From assembly GCA_035527715.1 (NCBI GenBank), contig DATKZY010000115.1:1-8668 (forward strand): a DNA stretch of 8,668 nucleotides, given 5' to 3'. This document shows, piece after piece, positions 6,953 to 8,668 of this stretch. Within the stretch, counting starts at the first letter, position 1; the number at the start of each line of letters is the position of its first letter. A model generated the notes under the pieces. It worked only from the letters and a program-made list of their open reading frames with translations. It had not been told where the DNA came from and ran no database searches. The stretch comes from DSUN01 sp035527715 (GTDB lineage: Bacteria > Planctomycetota > PUPC01 > DSUN01). A program made the position numbers and the translations under genes.

Positions 6953-7861
6953 ATGGCGACCACTGTCCGTTTGTCTCCCCATCCCGCACTCCGCATTCCG
7001 CATTCCGCATTCGCGTGGCTCGCGCTTCTCGCCGCCGGCTGCATGGACCCCAGCATCTACCAGGGCTACGGCACGGCCCCGCAGGCCCCGGCGCCGCGCC
7101 GCGTGGCCGCCTCGCCGCAGCCTGCGGCGCAGGCCGAGCCGGGGAAGAAGCTCCCCTTCGGCGCCACGCCGCCCGGCGGCGACCCCTTCTGGGGCGTGCC
7201 CAAGCAGGGCGACCTGCTCGCCCGGTCGCCCGACAACGTGGGCATCGTGGTGGAGAAGCTCGATGCGAGGGCGATGGCCGCGATGGACGCCGGCGGCGCC
7301 TTCCGCGCGCGGAGCGGCAACGTGACCGTGGCCGGCGGCAACCCGCTCGCCGCGCGCAACGGCCTTCAGGTCCGCGTCGCCACCGGCTCCTTTGCCGGCC
7401 GCATCGGCGGCTCCGTCGTCCGCACCCGCTCGAGCACCCGCGAGCAGATGTTCATCGTCGTCAAGAGCGGCACCGAGGGCGCCCTGGTCGTGGGCGGCGA
7501 CGTCTACGTCCGCCGCCTGGGCTACTGGGGACCCTACGGCTACCAGCTCCTGATCGAGCGCGACTTCGTGGGCCGCCAGCTCGCCGTGCGCCCGACGATT
7601 CTCTCCGACGGCCGCATCGCCGTCCAGCTCTGGCCCCGCTTCAGCACCCGGAAGGGGCGCGTCATTGACGTGACCCAGCTCTCCACCACCGTCACCGTCC
7701 GCGACGGGCAGTCGCTCCTCCTCGGCGGCCTGAACACGGCGGGGAGCGAAATCAGCTCGGTCCTCTTCGGCGCGAGCGGCCGCGAGTCGAGCGGCACCAT
7801 GGCCATCGTGCTCACCGCCAAGATCGGCGGCCTCGACATTGACTGGCCGAAGGGCAGGTGA
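6953..7861 (+). CDS. Secretin-like lipoprotein lacking secretin N-domains
   Basis: This is a 302-residue predicted lipoprotein. AGGAGG (6940-6945) lies 7 nt before the ATG. The signal peptide ends in WLALLAAGC with C30 as the lipidated residue. A Pro/Ala-rich segment follows to about residue 75. The C-terminal part resembles the core of type II/III secretins. QMFIVVKSGTEGALVVGGDVYV matches the strand where secretins carry a Gly-rich motif. AVRPTILSDGRIAVQLWPRF (from residue 211) and STTVTVRDGQSLLLGGL (244-260) match the conserved block that ends in dGq...l.GGL. It is much shorter than a true secretin and has no visible N0/N1 ring domains, so it may not form a channel alone. It follows the TlpA-like gene by 85 bp, which suggests the same operon. 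The gene converges on mazF with 7 bp between stops, leaving no room for a separate terminator. A 7-nt tandem repeat lies within the signal-peptide codons. Confidence 0.72.
   Translation: MATTVRLSPHPALRIPHSAFAWLALLAAGCMDPSIYQGYGTAPQAPAPRRVAASPQPAAQAEPGKKLPFGATPPGGDPFWGVPKQGDLLARSPDNVGIVVEKLDARAMAAMDAGGAFRARSGNVTVAGGNPLAARNGLQVRVATGSFAGRIGGSVVRTRSSTREQMFIVVKSGTEGALVVGGDVYVRRLGYWGPYGYQLLIERDFVGRQLAVRPTILSDGRIAVQLWPRFSTRKGRVIDVTQLSTTVTVRDGQSLLLGGLNTAGSEISSVLFGASGRESSGTMAIVLTAKIGGLDIDWPKGR
6980..7012 (+). repeat. Heptanucleotide tandem repeat inside the lipoprotein signal-peptide codons
   Basis: Units read CATCCCG, CACTCCG, CATTCCG, CATTCCG and a partial CATTC: about 4.7 copies, the last ones exact. 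The repeat encodes part of the stretch before the hydrophobic core (PHPALRIPHSAF). Seven is not a multiple of three, so gain or loss of a unit shifts the frame. Confidence 0.85.
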
Positions 7862-7868
7862 GCGGGAG

Positions 7869-8216
7869 TCACCGCGCGAGCAGCGTCGTGAGCTTGCGCA
7901 AGGCCTCGGAGACGGCCGCGGGCGGGAGAACGCAGATGCGCCGGGCATCACGGGCGCGCCAGTCGAGGCTCTTCGCCTGGTCGGCGAGGATGGCCCCCGT
8001 CACGCCCGTGCCCGCGGGGATCAGCACCTCGAACGGGTAGCCCTTGACCTGATTGGTGATGGGGCAGAGGATCGCAAGGCCAACCTTGCCGTTGTAGGCG
8101 GAGGCCGAGAGCACCAGGGCCGGCCGGCGCCCCGCCTGCTCGTGGCCGGCCTGGGGGTTGAGCGTGATCCAGACCACATCGCCACGTTCGGGCACGTAGC
8201 CTGCCACAGGGCTCAC
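7869..8216 (-). CDS. mazF: MazF-family endoribonuclease toxin
   Basis: This 115-residue protein aligns by eye along its whole length with E. coli MazF. Matching segments are YVPERGDVVW, EQAGRRPALVLS, PIT...KGYPFEV, GAILADQ.KSLDWRAR and a helical C-terminus. R31 corresponds to the catalytic R29 of E. coli MazF and T54 to T52, so the active site looks intact. MazF enzymes cleave single-stranded RNA at short sequences without the ribosome and slow growth when the antitoxin is lost; the recognition sequence cannot be read here. The start is a GTG at 8216 that overlaps the antitoxin stop as GTGA, which implies translational coupling and antitoxin production first. The stop lies 7 bp from the stop of the convergent lipoprotein gene. 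Confidence 0.95.
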   Translation of the reverse strand: MSPVAGYVPERGDVVWITLNPQAGHEQAGRRPALVLSASAYNGKVGLAILCPITNQVKGYPFEVLIPAGTGVTGAILADQAKSLDWRARDARRICVLPPAAVSEALRKLTTLLAR

Positions 8217-8455
8217 CAGGCTTCCTCCCCTACGGCCGGGCCGGTGTCCACCTCGCGATGGAGGTTCCCTTCCGTCACGCCCTCCAGCAGTTGCCCCAGC
8301 GTGAGCGGCGGCTCCTCCACTGGCTCGACGATGACCTTACCTTGGCGGAGCGAGACCTCCACAGAGGTCCCCCGCTCAAGCCCCATCTCGCGCGCAAATG
8401 CTTGCGGGATTCGCAAGGCGAGGCTATTCCCCCACTTCTGGACCCTCGTGATCAT
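8213..8455 (-). CDS. mazE: MazE-family antitoxin (AbrB/SpoVT DNA-binding fold)
   Basis: This 80-residue protein has the swapped-hairpin DNA-binding signature KWGNSLALRIP at residues 7-17, followed by a beta-rich segment ending in GKVIVEPV. The acidic C-terminal tail (about 48-80) ends in GEEAW, very close in style to the KEVW end of E. coli MazE. The N-terminal half should dimerise and bind the operon's own operator. The tail should wrap around MazF and block its active site. AGGAGGT (8462-8468) lies 6 nt before the ATG and is a near-perfect ribosome site, which fits the need to make antitoxin in excess. The gene overlaps mazF by 4 bp. Confidence 0.95.
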   Translation of the reverse strand: MITRVQKWGNSLALRIPQAFAREMGLERGTSVEVSLRQGKVIVEPVEEPPLTLGQLLEGVTEGNLHREVDTGPAVGEEAW

Positions 8456-8471
8456 TGTCCGACCTCCTGCA

Positions 8472-8492
8472 TGTATCTACAAAGATGATACA
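8472..8492. promoter_or_regulatory. Palindromic operator candidate for MazE/MazEF autoregulation
   Basis: TGTATC (8472-8477) and GATACA (8487-8492) are perfect inverted arms. They extend to imperfect 9-bp arms (TGTATCTAC and GATGATACA) around a central AAA. The palindrome covers the -10 and the predicted transcription start, where a repressor would block RNA polymerase. MazE-MazF complexes are known to repress their own promoters through palindromic sites. Binding here is inferred. Confidence 0.6.
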
Positions 8493-8513
8493 ATAGGGAG
8501 GGCTGCCTGTCAA
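8485..8513 (-). promoter_or_regulatory. Sigma70-type promoter of mazEF
   Basis: On the - strand a perfect TTGACA (8508-8513) is followed after 17 bp by TATCAT (8485-8490, 5/6). This is the strongest promoter match in the window. Transcription would start near 8478, giving a short leader of about 23 nt that contains AGGAGGT. Confidence 0.75.
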
Positions 8514-8562
8514 CGCCTGAATGGGACGGGGGTGCGTGTAATCTCCTACGGTCAAGGGGTCG

Positions 8563-8589
8563 CAGGCGAACGCCCGAAGGGCGTGGCGG
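8563..8589 (+). repeat. Direct repeat copy 1 with internal hairpin
   Basis: The copy begins CAGGCG and ends GGCGG. Inside it, ACGCCC (8570-8575) and GGGCGT (8579-8584) form a 6-bp stem with a GAA loop. A second, similar copy starts 78 bp later at 8641. No gene is visible in this region. Confidence 0.6.
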
Positions 8590-8593
8590 AGTA

Positions 8594-8628
8594 AAGCCCA
8601 CGGTGCAGCGAAGCGGAACCGTGGGTTT
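8594..8628. repeat. Long hairpin between the two direct repeats
   Basis: Bases 8594-8604 pair with 8618-8628 in an 11-bp stem (one G-U pair) around a 13-nt loop that contains a small GC-GAA-GC fold. The right arm ends in TTT followed by GCG, so it could act as a weak terminator, but no gene in the window needs one here. It could also be part of a dispersed intergenic element or a structured RNA. Confidence 0.5.
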
Positions 8629-8640
8629 GCGTGCCAGAAA

Positions 8641-8668
8641 CAGGCGTAGCCCCCGACGGGGGCGACGG
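8641..8668 (+). repeat. Direct repeat copy 2 with internal hairpin, reaching the window edge
   Basis: The copy begins CAGGCG like the first. GCCCCC (8649-8654) and GGGGGC (8658-8663) form a 6-bp stem with a GAC loop, and the copy ends GACGG at the window edge. The stem bases differ from copy 1 but pairing is kept. The element may continue beyond the window. Confidence 0.55.

Noticed and set aside
6932..7951. 339-residue - strand frame opposite the secretin-like gene
   Set aside because: It is antisense to a gene with an AGGAGG site, a lipobox and a secretin-like block, and its composition is shadow-like.
7839..8594. 251-residue + strand frame opposite mazEF
   Set aside because: mazE and mazF on the other strand are recognised along their full length with a promoter and coupled starts.

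Overview
The window is GC-rich, with strong Shine-Dalgarno sites and tightly packed genes. It looks like a chromosomal segment from a Planctomycetota-type or other PVC-group bacterium. The reasons are a very large transmembrane Ser/Thr kinase with an unusual exported domain, a secreted agarase-like glycoside hydrolase, and lipoproteins with GC-rich low-complexity linkers. The lineage is inferred from gene style, not from a marker gene.

Layout, left to right. (1) The 3' end of an unrecognised + strand gene runs to 409. (2) A hairpin at 433-459 separates it from a convergent gene. (3) A secreted GH50/clan GH-A agarase-like enzyme (2591 to 483, - strand) is driven by a good sigma70-type promoter. 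(4) A divergent control region of about 160 bp (2592-2753) holds back-to-back promoters and an inverted repeat. (5) A + strand run of three genes follows, probably an operon: a 1188-residue kinase (zinc ribbon, PknB-type kinase, one membrane helix, helical/coiled-coil region, C-terminal parallel beta-helix), a TlpA/thioredoxin-like lipoprotein, and a short secretin-like lipoprotein. A 7-nt tandem repeat lies inside the signal peptide of the last one. (6) A convergent mazEF toxin-antitoxin operon (8455 to 7869, - strand) has a near-consensus promoter and a palindromic operator candidate. (7) A gene-free tail (8514-8668) carries three hairpins, two of them inside copies of a direct repeat of about 27 bp, running off the window edge.

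The most interesting unit is the kinase / thioredoxin-like / secretin-like cassette. It would join a cytoplasmic phosphorylation domain to an exported, cysteine-rich beta-helix, with a thiol oxidoreductase and a possible outer-membrane-associated partner encoded next to it. The joint function is inferred from gene order and domain content only.
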